From: a virus
Length of the DNA: 46,788 bases
Direction: 5' to 3' (one strand)
Virus record (IMG/VR): IMGVR_UViG_3300032213_002773
Span: 1 to 46,788 of that record
Positions 17,818 through 25,630 of this stretch are shown here, in pieces (positions within the stretch are counted from its first letter, which is position 1; each line of letters opens with the position of its first letter). The notes under the pieces are model-generated. The model did no database searches, was not told where the DNA came from, and saw nothing but the letters and a program-made list of their open reading frames with translations. Both the position numbers and the translations under genes were made by a program.

Positions 17818-18294
17818 TTAAAACGGCGATACGTTACTGCTTGGAGTCGGTGCGGAGAAAGGGTCGCTCGGTTGTGCGTTTGTAGGTGCTTCTGCAACAG
17901 TGTAAGCACCGACACGTTCGCGCGTTTTCGTTTCGCCTTGATACGTGTCTTGTTCGTGTTTAATCTGAATGGTGACAGGTTTGAAAAGAATCGCCTGTGC
18001 GAACTCCTGGATTGAACTTACGCTCTTTCCGTTTTCCAAACCGACAGCCTTTGCAACTTGTTGAAATTTCCATTTTGCTTTCTCGGTGTCAACAATGTAG
18101 TCCCAAACTCTGCGTGTTCCAAACTCCTGCTTCACATCATCACGGATAATAAGTGTCACTTTAATCATATCGTTGCCAGAACTAGACTTGGCGATTTCGA
18201 CTTCTTTTATGATTGCTTGATACTTGCCTTCGTCAATCGTTTTGAACTCTTTCTTTTCGTTATTTCCTTCGTTGTGGTTTACTGTTAAAAACAT
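17818..18294 (-). CDS. DUF669-type single-stranded DNA-binding protein
   Basis: 158 residues matching the DUF669 phage family: DEGKYQAIIKEVEIAKSSSGN, then MIKVTLIIRDD and a VWDYIV strand followed by a KWKFQQVAKAVGL helix. The C-terminus is Pro/Ser-rich and ends SNVSPF, similar to the protruding tail of SSB proteins that contacts partners. The family is usually annotated as SSB or as a helper in replication and recombination. It is encoded just before the primase-helicase and after the Sak4-like ATPase. A promoter for it alone was not found. Confidence 0.75.
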   Translation of the reverse strand: MFLTVNHNEGNNEKKEFKTIDEGKYQAIIKEVEIAKSSSGNDMIKVTLIIRDDVKQEFGTRRVWDYIVDTEKAKWKFQQVAKAVGLENGKSVSSIQEFAQAILFKPVTIQIKHEQDTYQGETKTRERVGAYTVAEAPTNAQPSDPFSAPTPSSNVSPF

Positions 18295-18339
18295 GGTGTT
18301 TTACCCCTCTTCAAATAGTGTATTTTTATGATAATCTGA

Positions 18340-18735
18340 TTAGTCTTCTGTGTCAAGAAGTGCGACCAACTGATGAACACATTGTTTTGACACACCGTAC
18401 TCTCGTGCAATGTCTTCGAGCGTTTCGCCTGCTCGACGATGTTGTTCCAACCGCTCAAACGCAAGTTCATTGCGTAGCGAGCGTGTCTTTCTTCTTTGCG
18501 AAATGTCTTTCATTTTTGTGACGTACTTAAAATCTTGCTTCACAACACCTAACTCTTCGTAAAACTCTGTCATACCCCCGAAATAGTAAGTGATTTTGTT
18601 TCTGTAGTACGGGTTTGTGTTGAAAAACCCGTCTAGGTCGATTGTGCTATGCTCTTTGTCAATAAAGGGCTTTGCCTTGTCGATTATTTCTTGCTTGATT
18701 GTCATTCTACGCATTTCTTTTCTGTACGCGTCCAT
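18340..18735 (-). CDS. Helix-turn-helix protein, sigma region-4-like
   Basis: 131 residues from the ATG at 18735 (GGGGGTGATAAT ribosome site). The C-terminal ~30 residues read AGETLEDIAREYGVSKQCVHQL, a helix-turn-helix like region 4 of sigma factors or of homeodomain-like resolvases. The N-terminal part has an FIDKEHSTIDLDGFFNTNPYYRN segment and a basic middle (RRKTRSLRNEL). It is placed 4 bases after the Sak4-like gene. It could be a late-gene regulator, but could equally be a DNA-binding recombination factor. No sigma region 2 is present, so it is not a full sigma factor. Confidence 0.6.
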   Translation of the reverse strand: MDAYRKEMRRMTIKQEIIDKAKPFIDKEHSTIDLDGFFNTNPYYRNKITYYFGGMTEFYEELGVVKQDFKYVTKMKDISQRRKTRSLRNELAFERLEQHRRAGETLEDIAREYGVSKQCVHQLVALLDTED

Positions 18736-18739
18736 ATTA

Positions 18740-19498
18740 TCACCCCCTCACATAGCCTAATTTATTGAAAACCTCTGACCACGCAGGGTTGTAGATAACC
18801 GCAGGCAACGGTTCTCTACCTTTAGGCTGGCGAACGCCTGCTTGATAAATCCCTGCGTTTTGTGTCAACACACCCCGTTTGATTACATCTTCTTCGACTT
18901 TGTTGAACATATAGAAGATACCATCAACGTGTGCCATTACAATATCGGCTGTGTCTTTGCCTTGTAGTTGAATCTTGGTGGACACAACCTGCTCAGTCAA
19001 GTCGTCTTTCACAACACCTTCGTGTGCAATCCACATGACGTGCCTTGACTTATCGCCTCGCTTGGTAATTCCATGCCATACTTTTACAATCGCCAGAAGA
19101 GTGTCACGTAAGTCGCCCCAATCAGCCATAGCACCAAATTTGCCTGGAATCTCACGCTTACGATTCGGTGCGTATTCTTTGGCGACGTATTCTTTGACTA
19201 ACTCTTGCAGGCGACTGATGGAGTCGATAAAAATTAGGTCATAGTCAAAGTCGCCTTCTTTCTCAATGTAACCTCGTTGCACCATTTCCGTGAACTCACG
19301 AAATTGGTTTAGGTTATCAATCGCAACACGGTCAACATTCTTTGCGTCGGCAAGTACGGCAGTACCACCTTCCATGTCGGCAATCAACACCTTGAACTTC
19401 GGGTCGTCTGCGGTACTTGTCTTGCCTGTCTTTGGCTTGCCGTAAAGCAAGCCATGAAACCCTTCTCTTACTTCGGCAGGTTTAGTAATTTTAATCAT
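18740..19498 (-). CDS. Sak4-like RecA-fold ATPase (single-strand annealing)
   Basis: 252 residues. Walker A GKPKTGKT at residues 20-27, Walker B LIFIDS (D92), and MWIAHEG resembling the sensor/L1 region. This matches the Sak4/AAA_24 family of phage RecA-like proteins, which assist single-strand annealing with an SSB. The gene starts within the stop region of the gene upstream (19498 shared). Neighbours are a Cas4/RecB-type nuclease and an SSB, together forming a recombination set. It is shorter than RecA and lacks RecA's C-terminal domain. Confidence 0.8.
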   Translation of the reverse strand: MIKITKPAEVREGFHGLLYGKPKTGKTSTADDPKFKVLIADMEGGTAVLADAKNVDRVAIDNLNQFREFTEMVQRGYIEKEGDFDYDLIFIDSISRLQELVKEYVAKEYAPNRKREIPGKFGAMADWGDLRDTLLAIVKVWHGITKRGDKSRHVMWIAHEGVVKDDLTEQVVSTKIQLQGKDTADIVMAHVDGIFYMFNKVEEDVIKRGVLTQNAGIYQAGVRQPKGREPLPAVIYNPAWSEVFNKLGYVRG

Positions 19499-19764
19499 TA
19501 CACACTCACCTCATCAATAGTTTTTTCTGCTACTTCATAATAGTTAATCTCTCTGATACAGTTTGAGATAGCGTCGTTGAAAATACCAATTTCTGTATCT
19601 GTTTCGTCCTGCAACTCGATTAGATAATCTTTCATAGCTTCTGCTAACTGTTGTACGTCAGTAATATCGTTCTCTTTTGCATACTCATACCAATAGTCGC
19701 CAAACCACAGATTAAACAACCACGTTTCCCAATTTGCCCAACCGTTGTACTTTTTCTCTTCCAC
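19498..19764 (-). CDS. Small phage protein with NWETW motif
   Basis: 88 residues from the GTG at 19764, which is 10 bases from GGAG; an upstream GTG at 19773 leaves no room for a ribosome site. The N-terminus has the sequence YNGWANWETWLFNLWFGD, a Trp-rich motif found in a small phage family of unknown function, then helical acidic segments. It overlaps the nuclease stop. It is encoded inside the recombination group, but nothing in the sequence indicates an activity. Confidence 0.7.
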   Translation of the reverse strand: MEEKKYNGWANWETWLFNLWFGDYWYEYAKENDITDVQQLAEAMKDYLIELQDETDTEIGIFNDAISNCIREINYYEVAEKTIDEVSV

Positions 19765-19765
19765 A

Positions 19766-20719
19766 CTACACACTCTCCTTTGTGAATAATTGTTCTGTTA
19801 GATAATCAACATTAGAACCGTCCATGCCTGCAACACAGATGTTCTGATACGGGCAGTCCCACGAGCAGTCTTTCGTGATGTTACGATACACACGAGCATT
19901 GTCCATGTCGCTCGTTACATCAAGCATTTCAGCAATCGCATTGTCAACCTCGGCTTGATTGCGGTATACTTTCAAACGTCGGAAGAATCGGTTGCCGTCT
20001 GGCGTTTCCTGTGCTTGTAGATAATCAAGCATTTCTCGGTAGTCATTCGGGTCAAAGTCGTTTACCTGAATGGTTCTTAGGTAAAGGTCGTATGTTGTTT
20101 TCTGCGACTTGTTCTGCGACAGTGTGCCGTTTTTAAGCGTGGCTGGCGGTGTCGGGTAGTCTTTCAACACGATGTTGTAGATAAAACCTGCTACATCATA
20201 ACCTAACTGTTGTAACGCCCACCAATATCGGCTAATCTGTCTGTCCATGTCGGCACGTTGCAGGTAACTATCAACACTGCTTGTTGTCTTATGGTCTACG
20301 AACCAAATCTTGCCGTCACGGTCTTTTAATATGAGGTCAATCGTGCCTGTGTAATTAACCGTATCTGTCAAAGGAATTGAGAATTGCAACTCGGTTGCAA
20401 TAACTTGATACTGAGAGTCTGTTCTTGCCCACTGTGCAAAGTAATTCTCGGCTACGTTGTAAGCCAAATCCCACAACTCGTCAATCACTACTTGTTCCAT
20501 ACCTGATGTGTCAGTTTCGTCAAACAATTTTTTCATGGCGGTTAGTGCTTGTGCTTGACTTCCGTTTTTATAAAACTCTTCAAGATACTTGTGAAACATT
20601 GTGCCGAAGAATAACTTGTCGTTCGGTGTTTTTGGTTTTAAGCGTTCGTTCCAACCGTAATTCCACTTTGTTCTACATCTGAGAAAGTCGTTAACTTCTG
20701 TTCCTCTGATTGCTCGCAT
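19766..20719 (-). CDS. PD-(D/E)XK nuclease with Cas4/AddB-type iron-sulfur cysteines
   Basis: 317 residues. RecB-family nuclease motifs: FHKYLEEF (H43), TGTIDLIL (D128), FVDHKTT (D142, K144) and DRQISRYWW (Q161). Four cysteines are arranged as in Cas4 and AddB, one N-terminal (C15) and three C-terminal (C285, C289, C295), and probably hold a 4Fe-4S cluster. It is expected to resect DNA ends, providing single strands for the Sak4-like ATPase. No CRISPR array or cas1/cas2 is nearby, so I infer recombination and not spacer uptake. Its start overlaps the upstream gene by 82 bases. Confidence 0.85.
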   Translation of the reverse strand: MRAIRGTEVNDFLRCRTKWNYGWNERLKPKTPNDKLFFGTMFHKYLEEFYKNGSQAQALTAMKKLFDETDTSGMEQVVIDELWDLAYNVAENYFAQWARTDSQYQVIATELQFSIPLTDTVNYTGTIDLILKDRDGKIWFVDHKTTSSVDSYLQRADMDRQISRYWWALQQLGYDVAGFIYNIVLKDYPTPPATLKNGTLSQNKSQKTTYDLYLRTIQVNDFDPNDYREMLDYLQAQETPDGNRFFRRLKVYRNQAEVDNAIAEMLDVTSDMDNARVYRNITKDCSWDCPYQNICVAGMDGSNVDYLTEQLFTKESV

Positions 20720-20913
20720 ACTTCTTCACTCTCCAATTTAGTTTCATCAATCTCTGCTACTGTTTTTACGTGTTGTCCTCGGCTTGTTTTGTGGTTGAAC
20801 ACCCAAAACTCTACTCTGTAACTGCTTACCCCCATTGAGTAGGAGTAATTTTCTCTTTGGCTTACCCACTCGTCAATGTCCATCAAATGTTTCAACACAT
20901 ACACATTCATCAT
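20638..20913 (-). CDS. Hypothetical protein, first gene of the recombination operon
   Basis: 91 residues from the ATG at 20913, with GGAGGTG seven bases upstream. The N-terminal half looks folded (YVLKHLMDIDEWVSQREN, then VSSYRVEFWVFNHKT). The C-terminal ~40 residues are acidic and probably flexible, and are encoded in the region overlapping the nuclease start. It stands directly behind the promoter at 20959-20987. No family was recognised. Confidence 0.6.
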   Translation of the reverse strand: MMNVYVLKHLMDIDEWVSQRENYSYSMGVSSYRVEFWVFNHKTSRGQHVKTVAEIDETKLESEEVCEQSEEQKLTTFSDVEQSGITVGTNA

Positions 20914-20949
20914 ACACACTCACCTCCTTTCAATACGTTGTCTGTTGAC

Positions 20950-20987
20950 TGTAATACAATATTACATTAAAAAAATTTGGTTGTCAA
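20950..20987 (-). promoter_or_regulatory. Promoter with palindromic operator for the recombination/replication operon
   Basis: On the minus strand TTGACA (20987-20982), a 17-base spacer, TAATAT (20964-20959). The -10 region lies inside a perfect inverted repeat, TGTAATA-CAA-TATTACA (20950-20966, plus-strand reading). The -35 box overlaps the stop codon of the SNF2-type helicase gene. A related arrangement occurs at 24114-24143, which suggests shared control by one DNA-binding protein. Confidence 0.65.
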
Positions 20988-22573
20988 GCATTTTTTTGTA
21001 ATAAATTTTTTATTGCCTTAATTCCTCCTTCGTTTATCAAGTCCGTGATGGATTTTTTCTGTTCGAGAAGCCTGTTGATAAACTCGTCTACGGTGTCCTG
21101 GCATACAAACGATACAATCTGGTGTTTGTGTACATTGTGTTCTGTGGTTGGTGTGATACGGTCTTCGGCTTGCTCGTTGTCGGCAGGATTCCACGCCTTG
21201 TCTGTGAAGATAATCGTTTCGGCACGGTCAAGCGTGAAGCCTGTACCTGCTGAAATAATGTTGCATAGCAATACATCAATCTCACCCCTTTGGAATTGTT
21301 CTGCTATTCGTTGTTTCTCTCTACTATCTATTATACCTGTGATTTTTGCAATTTTACGGTCTTTTGCAAAAATATTTTCTAATTTGTCTAAATAACTTGA
21401 AAACAAGGACATAATCACAACAGGTTCGTTTAGTTCGTACACATATTCCACAAGTGCTTCGGTCTTGGCTGACGGTGCGTCGAAGCCTACAAGCGAAGGG
21501 TCTAAACATAACTGACGTAATCTTGTCAGTTGTGCGAGGATAGACGGTGCGTCAAGTTCAACATCGCCTTCGGAAGTCGAGAAGTAAGACAACATTTCGT
21601 CATAAAGTTTCTTCTGCGGTCTTTCCATTTCACAGTAGAAAGTCGTGTACTGCTTGTCAGGTAGCCATTGCATGACTTCTTTACGCTTGCGTTGCACCGA
21701 TAGCAAACCTGTCATGGTTTGTAACTCTTCCACACGCTTTAGTACAGGCTCGCCTACTTCTGAGTGTCCCATGAAGTTTTGTCCAACCTCAAAATAACGG
21801 TCTGCAAATTGCCAATAGGACGGAAACTTGGTTGGGTACAGGAAGTGAAAGATACCAAAAATATCGACTGCGTGTTTGACTGTCGGCGTTCCTGTCAGAG
21901 CGTACTTACGTTTGGCTTTGATTTTAAAAATCGCTTTTGACTGTGCGGTTTTGTAGTTTCGGAGAAAGTGCGCCTCGTCAACTATAGCCATATCGTACTC
22001 ACACTCTAACCAATGCTTTGCGGTCTTCAAACGGTCTTTAGATATAATCACAACACCGCTATCGTATTTTATTTCCCTGTTGTTTTTTACCACATACGTT
22101 TGTTTTTCGGGATACCACTTCTCAAACTCACGTTGCCAATTAAATATGAGTGAAGCAGGGGCAACGATAAGTGTTTTGTGCGGTTTAAGGTGTTTGATTA
22201 GGTTAATGACTGTCGGTGTCTTACCTGTGCGAGGCTCGTTGAACACGCCTGCACACGTTAACTCTTTCAGATAGTCAATGTCAGCGTTCTGATACTCACG
22301 TAACTGTTCGTGGTACACGTTCGGAAAGGGAAGTGCTTTTACCATCAGCAAGCGGTCTGCTTCCTGTTTTAGTTTCTCCCCCATATGTTGCACCGATTGT
22401 GTACGAACACTCGGAAATTTGTTCCATAACTCACGAAGCGACCACAAGTTGAGAGGTATTTTGAACCCTCGCTTTTTTGAATAAACGGCTTTTAGGTCGT
22501 TTTCAAGCATACGTCGCTCGGCTACAGTCACGTTTGTTGCATAAATAAAATCGTTGGTAAAATCTAACGTCAT
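20984..22573 (-). CDS. SNF2-type superfamily 2 helicase
   Basis: 529 residues. Motif I NEPRTGKT (112-119), motif Ia VAPASLIFNW, motif II DEAH (199-202), motif III ALTGTP, then the second RecA fold with VIMSLFSSYL, LLCNIISAGTGFTLDRA and EQAEDRITPTTE (motif VI-like with Arg). This is the compact SNF2/RapA-like helicase frequent in phages. It may act as an ATP-dependent translocase in replication initiation or fork repair. The ribosome site is AGGAGAG. It has no extra accessory domain. Its upstream neighbour, two bases away, is a zinc-ribbon protein that may be a partner. Confidence 0.88.
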   Translation of the reverse strand: MTLDFTNDFIYATNVTVAERRMLENDLKAVYSKKRGFKIPLNLWSLRELWNKFPSVRTQSVQHMGEKLKQEADRLLMVKALPFPNVYHEQLREYQNADIDYLKELTCAGVFNEPRTGKTPTVINLIKHLKPHKTLIVAPASLIFNWQREFEKWYPEKQTYVVKNNREIKYDSGVVIISKDRLKTAKHWLECEYDMAIVDEAHFLRNYKTAQSKAIFKIKAKRKYALTGTPTVKHAVDIFGIFHFLYPTKFPSYWQFADRYFEVGQNFMGHSEVGEPVLKRVEELQTMTGLLSVQRKRKEVMQWLPDKQYTTFYCEMERPQKKLYDEMLSYFSTSEGDVELDAPSILAQLTRLRQLCLDPSLVGFDAPSAKTEALVEYVYELNEPVVIMSLFSSYLDKLENIFAKDRKIAKITGIIDSREKQRIAEQFQRGEIDVLLCNIISAGTGFTLDRAETIIFTDKAWNPADNEQAEDRITPTTEHNVHKHQIVSFVCQDTVDEFINRLLEQKKSITDLINEGGIKAIKNLLQKNA

Positions 22574-22575
22574 AA

Positions 22576-23286
22576 CTACTCTCCTTTGTAGCCTGCGTTA
22601 CAAGCACGACACACTTTGTACTCTCCAATCTGTTCCATATCGTATCGGTTGCAAGCCAGGCAGTAATCTTTATCGCTTGTACCACAGTCGAAAAAACCTA
22701 CGTCCTCAAAAAACTTACCTACGTGAAGGTCGCCAAACTTTTTCTGATACCGAAGGGCAGGGTAATAAGGCAGTTTTCTTACCTGCTCGTCACCCAAACC
22801 TCGGTACGTGGCAATTTGATTAACTTCCAAATGTTTTTGCAGGGTTTCGACGTTGATAACTTTTGCATAGCGTAACAGTTTGCGTACTGTTTCTTCTATA
22901 GTATTACCGTCAACTCTTGAGTCTGGCGAAAGTCCGAAGTGATTTCGCCAATCGTAGTATTTGTAGTTGCCGTCAATGTAATTCTTGCGTGGTGATAAAA
23001 TGGACAATGGGTGTACTTCGACTTTCAGTGCGTCGAAGGTAATCGGATTCATCTTCTTCGTATCAAGCGCGCCACGCAACACGCCTTTGATAAGGTCAGA
23101 GAAACTTAGGTCTTGGTGTAACTCTTCTGGCAAATCTGCCCATGTAATACCTTTGCTTTCGTCAAACGCCTCTTCTATAAGTTCTACAAAAGTTTTGATA
23201 ACTTGCTTAGCGAGTTTTGGGTTTGTCTGCAAAGCCTTTGTCAGATTCGGTTTGTCGTCGAGTTTGATGTTAAACGAATCAGCCAC
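22576..23286 (-). CDS. Hypothetical protein with C-terminal zinc ribbon
   Basis: 236 residues from a GTG start with TAGGAGGCGATTTTT upstream. The N-terminal ~80 residues are helical, and the middle contains LSPRKNYIDGNYKYYDWRNHFG. The C-terminus ends with two CxxC pairs, CLACNRYDMEQ and VCRACNAGY, a typical zinc ribbon. It is placed two bases before the SNF2-type helicase, so a helicase cofactor or DNA-binding role is plausible. I did not recognise the family. Confidence 0.65.
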   Translation of the reverse strand: MADSFNIKLDDKPNLTKALQTNPKLAKQVIKTFVELIEEAFDESKGITWADLPEELHQDLSFSDLIKGVLRGALDTKKMNPITFDALKVEVHPLSILSPRKNYIDGNYKYYDWRNHFGLSPDSRVDGNTIEETVRKLLRYAKVINVETLQKHLEVNQIATYRGLGDEQVRKLPYYPALRYQKKFGDLHVGKFFEDVGFFDCGTSDKDYCLACNRYDMEQIGEYKVCRACNAGYKGE

Positions 23287-23298
23287 AAAAATCGCCTC

Positions 23299-23754
23299 CT
23301 AAAAAGTCAGTTCGTCGTCTGTAATGTCTACCGCTATTGGTTTTTCCTGTTTAACAGGCTTGTCGAAAGTTTCACGCTTACCCATCATGGTTTCAATAAA
23401 ACCTCTCACCAAATCGCTTATGGTGTTTTGCGAGGTTTCGGATTCTCTAATTAGAAACTCTGCCATATCCACGCTCGTGATTCGCACGGTCAACGGGTTG
23501 TTCAACAAACGTCTAAGTTTGTCCGAGTGTACCGTAACAACACCGTTACCATAAGCGGTGCTTGCTTCGTGATATTCGAGAAGTGCTAACTGAGATTGTC
23601 GTTTAATCAGGTTTATCGGGCTATTGGGGTGTGTGTCAGAACACACCCACGCGTTTTCGCAAAACGGTAAAAATGTTTCGGGGTGATACCGTAACCCTTT
23701 ATGCTTACGCTTCGTACCACAAGCCGTGCATTGGACTCCCAAAACCTCACTCAT
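23299..23754 (-). CDS. Hypothetical zinc-binding protein
   Basis: 151 residues from the ATG at 23754; a GTG at 23763 is also possible. The N-terminus has CTACGTKRKHKGLRYHP followed by FCENAWVCSD, giving four cysteines and a histidine for one zinc site. The C-terminal half is helical with DMAEFLIRES and ISDLVRGFIETMM, and an acidic end (ITDDELTF). It overlaps the upstream gene by 8 bases. Function unknown; the basic zinc knuckle suggests nucleic-acid contact. Confidence 0.6.
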   Translation of the reverse strand: MSEVLGVQCTACGTKRKHKGLRYHPETFLPFCENAWVCSDTHPNSPINLIKRQSQLALLEYHEASTAYGNGVVTVHSDKLRRLLNNPLTVRITSVDMAEFLIRESETSQNTISDLVRGFIETMMGKRETFDKPVKQEKPIAVDITDDELTF

Positions 23755-24016
23755 TTTCGTCACCGTCCGTGTCTTCGCTTACCTCTTCCACTTGCTCGCT
23801 TAGGCTAAAAATCTGTCCGTCTTTCGTGGAAAACAAGTTCTCAGCAATCTCTTCAACCTCGTCAAGCACAAACAGGATACCGTCTGTACTAATATACACT
23901 TCCCCCGAAAGTCTACTAAGGTTGCCAATCTGCCTTAAAACGTCGATTTTTGACACGGGTGCTACACCATCATTGTTGAACGAAAAAATTGTAATTCTTG
24001 TACTCGCGTTACTCAT
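23747..24016 (-). CDS. Small acidic hypothetical protein
   Basis: 89 residues, ribosome site TTGGAGGTAATCAA. It looks like a beta-rich domain (RITIFSFNNDGV, GEVYISTDGILFVLDEVEEI) followed by an acidic tail (EEVSEDTDGDENE). It is the first proper gene behind the promoter at 24114-24143 and so opens the minus-strand DNA-metabolism arm. No family recognised. Confidence 0.55.
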   Translation of the reverse strand: MSNASTRITIFSFNNDGVAPVSKIDVLRQIGNLSRLSGEVYISTDGILFVLDEVEEIAENLFSTKDGQIFSLSEQVEEVSEDTDGDENE

Positions 24017-24046
24017 TTGATTACCTCCAAAATTTTTGATTTCGCC

Positions 24047-24080
24047 TTACCGTTACCGTTACACTACCGTTACCGTTACG
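24047..24080. repeat. CCGTTA tandem array, left copy
   Basis: Plus-strand TTACCGTTACCGTTAC, then ACTA, then CCGTTACCGTTACG: four CCGTTA units in two blocks. On the minus transcript it is leader sequence of the operon starting at 24016. A matching array is at 28655-28675. Confidence 0.75.
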
Positions 24081-24084
24081 TCAT
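24076..24084 (-). other. Two-codon minigene (ATG ACG TAA) behind a strong ribosome site
   Basis: In the leader of the DNA-metabolism operon, AAGGAGAGGAGG is followed after 6 bases by ATG ACG TAA. Overlapping it, an alternative TTG start would give a nine-residue peptide. Either would be translated before the first real gene. It may be an accident of the CCGTTA array. Confidence 0.3.
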
Positions 24085-24113
24085 ACAAGTCCTCCTCTCC
24101 TTAACGTAATACC

Positions 24114-24143
24114 ATTGTAACGTATTACAATTATTGTTGTCAA
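24114..24143 (-). promoter_or_regulatory. Promoter of the DNA-metabolism arm
   Basis: Minus strand TTGACA (24143-24138), an 18-base spacer, TACAAT (24119-24114). Around the -10 box, ATTGTAA-TACG-TTACAAT forms an inverted repeat, and GTAATAC/GTATTAC occur as a wider pair. The same elements are present at the 20950-20987 promoter. Confidence 0.65.
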
Positions 24144-24186
24144 GTGTACTACAATTGAAATTTTTCTCGTTTCACGTGCGTGCGCG

Positions 24187-24235
24187 AAAAAAAAAAAGGC
24201 GCACACAGCGTGTCGTGTGACACGCTATGTGCGCC
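24187..24235 (-). terminator. Strong rho-independent terminator of the amidotransferase operon
   Basis: A 17-bp stem with a single mismatch (24198-24214 and 24219-24235) and a 4-base loop, followed on the minus strand by 11 T (24197-24187). It follows the 71-residue gene at 24249-24464 and insulates the amidoligase region from the DNA-metabolism arm. Confidence 0.9.
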
Positions 24236-24248
24236 GATTGTCTTGCGA

Positions 24249-24464
24249 TTACACGCCTTCGATACGTGTGTTATTGCCTGCTAATTTTGCAAATGGGTTT
24301 GTGTAAGGTACGTCGTATTGCGCCTCGCTATCATGGTCGCCCACGTGGTGAAGAACGTTTGACACGGACAAACCGCCTAACGTAATCGTTAGGCGTTCGT
24401 CCATGTCGTAAAACTCGATTGTGACTGTTCCTGGTCGCATGACAAAGACTTGTTTTACTCGCAT
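24249..24464 (-). CDS. Small hypothetical protein downstream of the amidotransferase
   Basis: 71 residues from ATG 24464, ribosome site GAGAGGGGGTGTAATT; an upstream in-frame ATG at 24509 has no such site. Beta-rich start (VKQVFVMRPGTVTIEFYDM), then an LTITLGGLSVSNVLHHVGDHD segment. It is the last gene before the strong terminator. It could be a small binding partner or substrate of the amidotransferase/amidoligase pair, but nothing in the sequence proves it. Confidence 0.6.
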   Translation of the reverse strand: MRVKQVFVMRPGTVTIEFYDMDERLTITLGGLSVSNVLHHVGDHDSEAQYDVPYTNPFAKLAGNNTRIEGV

Positions 24465-24466
24465 AA

Positions 24467-24535
24467 TTACACCCCCTCTCGTGTGAAGAATCGTTTGACT
24501 TGCCACCAAAAACCGCGCTTGCTAGGCGTTACCAC
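24467..24535 (-). CDS. Possible 22-residue cationic peptide coupled to the amidotransferase stop
   Basis: GTG at 24535 overlaps the amidotransferase stop (GTGGTAA) and the frame ends two bases before the next ATG. The sequence is MVTPSKRGFWWQVKRFF plus TREGV, cationic with two tryptophans. Only GAGAG lies upstream as a weak ribosome site. The tight packing is suggestive, but the frame may be chance. Confidence 0.25.
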   Translation of the reverse strand: MVTPSKRGFWWQVKRFFTREGV

Positions 24536-25578
24536 GGCACTCTCGTGTACTTTTCTGTCGCTTGTTCTAACCCCCTCTCGCATATATCCTGAAAAACCAG
24601 ACGCAGTTCGTCGTATAAAAGCGAGTGGACGTCGTTCGTCCGAATAGCGTCCGTCAAGTCGCGGTAATTGCAACGTCTTACTAGCAACTCGCCTTCCTCG
24701 TATGTTAACCCGAAGTCGATGAGTTCCTGAATCATGTAGTCATCTTCGCGTTGGCGAAAATAATCCCTCGTCGAAGTCGTGGTATACGGGGTTGTGGTCG
24801 AGCCACCGTTAGCAATCGCGTATTTCGAGGCGTTGTGCGTACTGTAAAAGCGACGTTGCGGTGTAAACGTGCTAACCGCAAACTTGCCTGCTGAGTCAAT
24901 GTGAATGATTCGACCTTCCTCGACTCGCATAACCGTGTAATTGTCGCCCAAACCTGCTGACTTGAGTCCGTGTTTGACGATTGCCTCAGTCGAGCCGTAC
25001 ACATACAGGTTGTGCTTCTTGTAATACACCATGTGAATCGGCGAGTCGTTGCGAATGAGCCAGAAGTCTTCGTTTGATTCGAGTATCGAGAACGCGAACA
25101 TACCTTGTACGAGTTGACTCGACTCGACAACCGAGTTGATTGTCAACGTGTCGTCGCTCTGAGCGTATTTTTCGAGCAGTTGAACGGCAACATAACTGTC
25201 AGTTTCAATGTCCGTGTTTGGCAATGACTCGTCATAACGCAACTCGTAATCGTTGTCGAGAACGCCGTTGTGAGCGAGAGCAAACGTCGTCTTGCGTGTT
25301 GCACCGATAAACGGGTGGTTGTTTTGGTTTTTCCATTGTGTTCCTTGCGTTGTCGCACGTGTGTGACCGATAACCGACGTAACGCCTTTCGGAATGTCGA
25401 TAACGAAGTCAGTCGCAGGCACAGCCGCCTTAACCACGCACAGGTGGTTGTTGACGTTGTAAGCAATTCCTGTTGCGTCTGAGCCGCGTACCTGAGCCGC
25501 GACTGCCAATCCTTTTACAAGTCCGTTCGTGTTAATACCTTTGCTACCTCTGTTGATGAATCCGTATAATCCGCACAT
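24529..25578 (-). CDS. Class II (Ntn-type) glutamine amidotransferase
   Basis: 349 residues. Removal of Met exposes Cys2 (MCGLYGF) as N-terminal nucleophile. The rest of the glutaminase site is complete: RGSDATG (R31-G37), GHTRATTQG (71-79), HNG (103-105) and TDS (D127). It should release ammonia from glutamine. It lacks the sugar isomerase domain of GlmS and the synthetase domains of PurF or AsnB. The C-terminal ~75 residues are helical and unassigned, so ammonia must go to a separate acceptor enzyme. The neighbour upstream is an amidoligase, the natural partner. Ribosome site AAAGGAG. Function in the phage is inferred only. Confidence 0.88.
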   Translation of the reverse strand: MCGLYGFINRGSKGINTNGLVKGLAVAAQVRGSDATGIAYNVNNHLCVVKAAVPATDFVIDIPKGVTSVIGHTRATTQGTQWKNQNNHPFIGATRKTTFALAHNGVLDNDYELRYDESLPNTDIETDSYVAVQLLEKYAQSDDTLTINSVVESSQLVQGMFAFSILESNEDFWLIRNDSPIHMVYYKKHNLYVYGSTEAIVKHGLKSAGLGDNYTVMRVEEGRIIHIDSAGKFAVSTFTPQRRFYSTHNASKYAIANGGSTTTPYTTTSTRDYFRQREDDYMIQELIDFGLTYEEGELLVRRCNYRDLTDAIRTNDVHSLLYDELRLVFQDICERGLEQATEKYTRVPW

Positions 25579-25630
25579 AATTTGTCATTTCTCCTTTGGG
25601 TTTGTGTTTTGTGTATGTGTGTTAATGCGA

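Noticed and set aside
19766-20719. Cas4-like nuclease as part of a CRISPR system
   Set aside because: No CRISPR repeats, cas1 or cas2 were found; neighbours are recombination genes.
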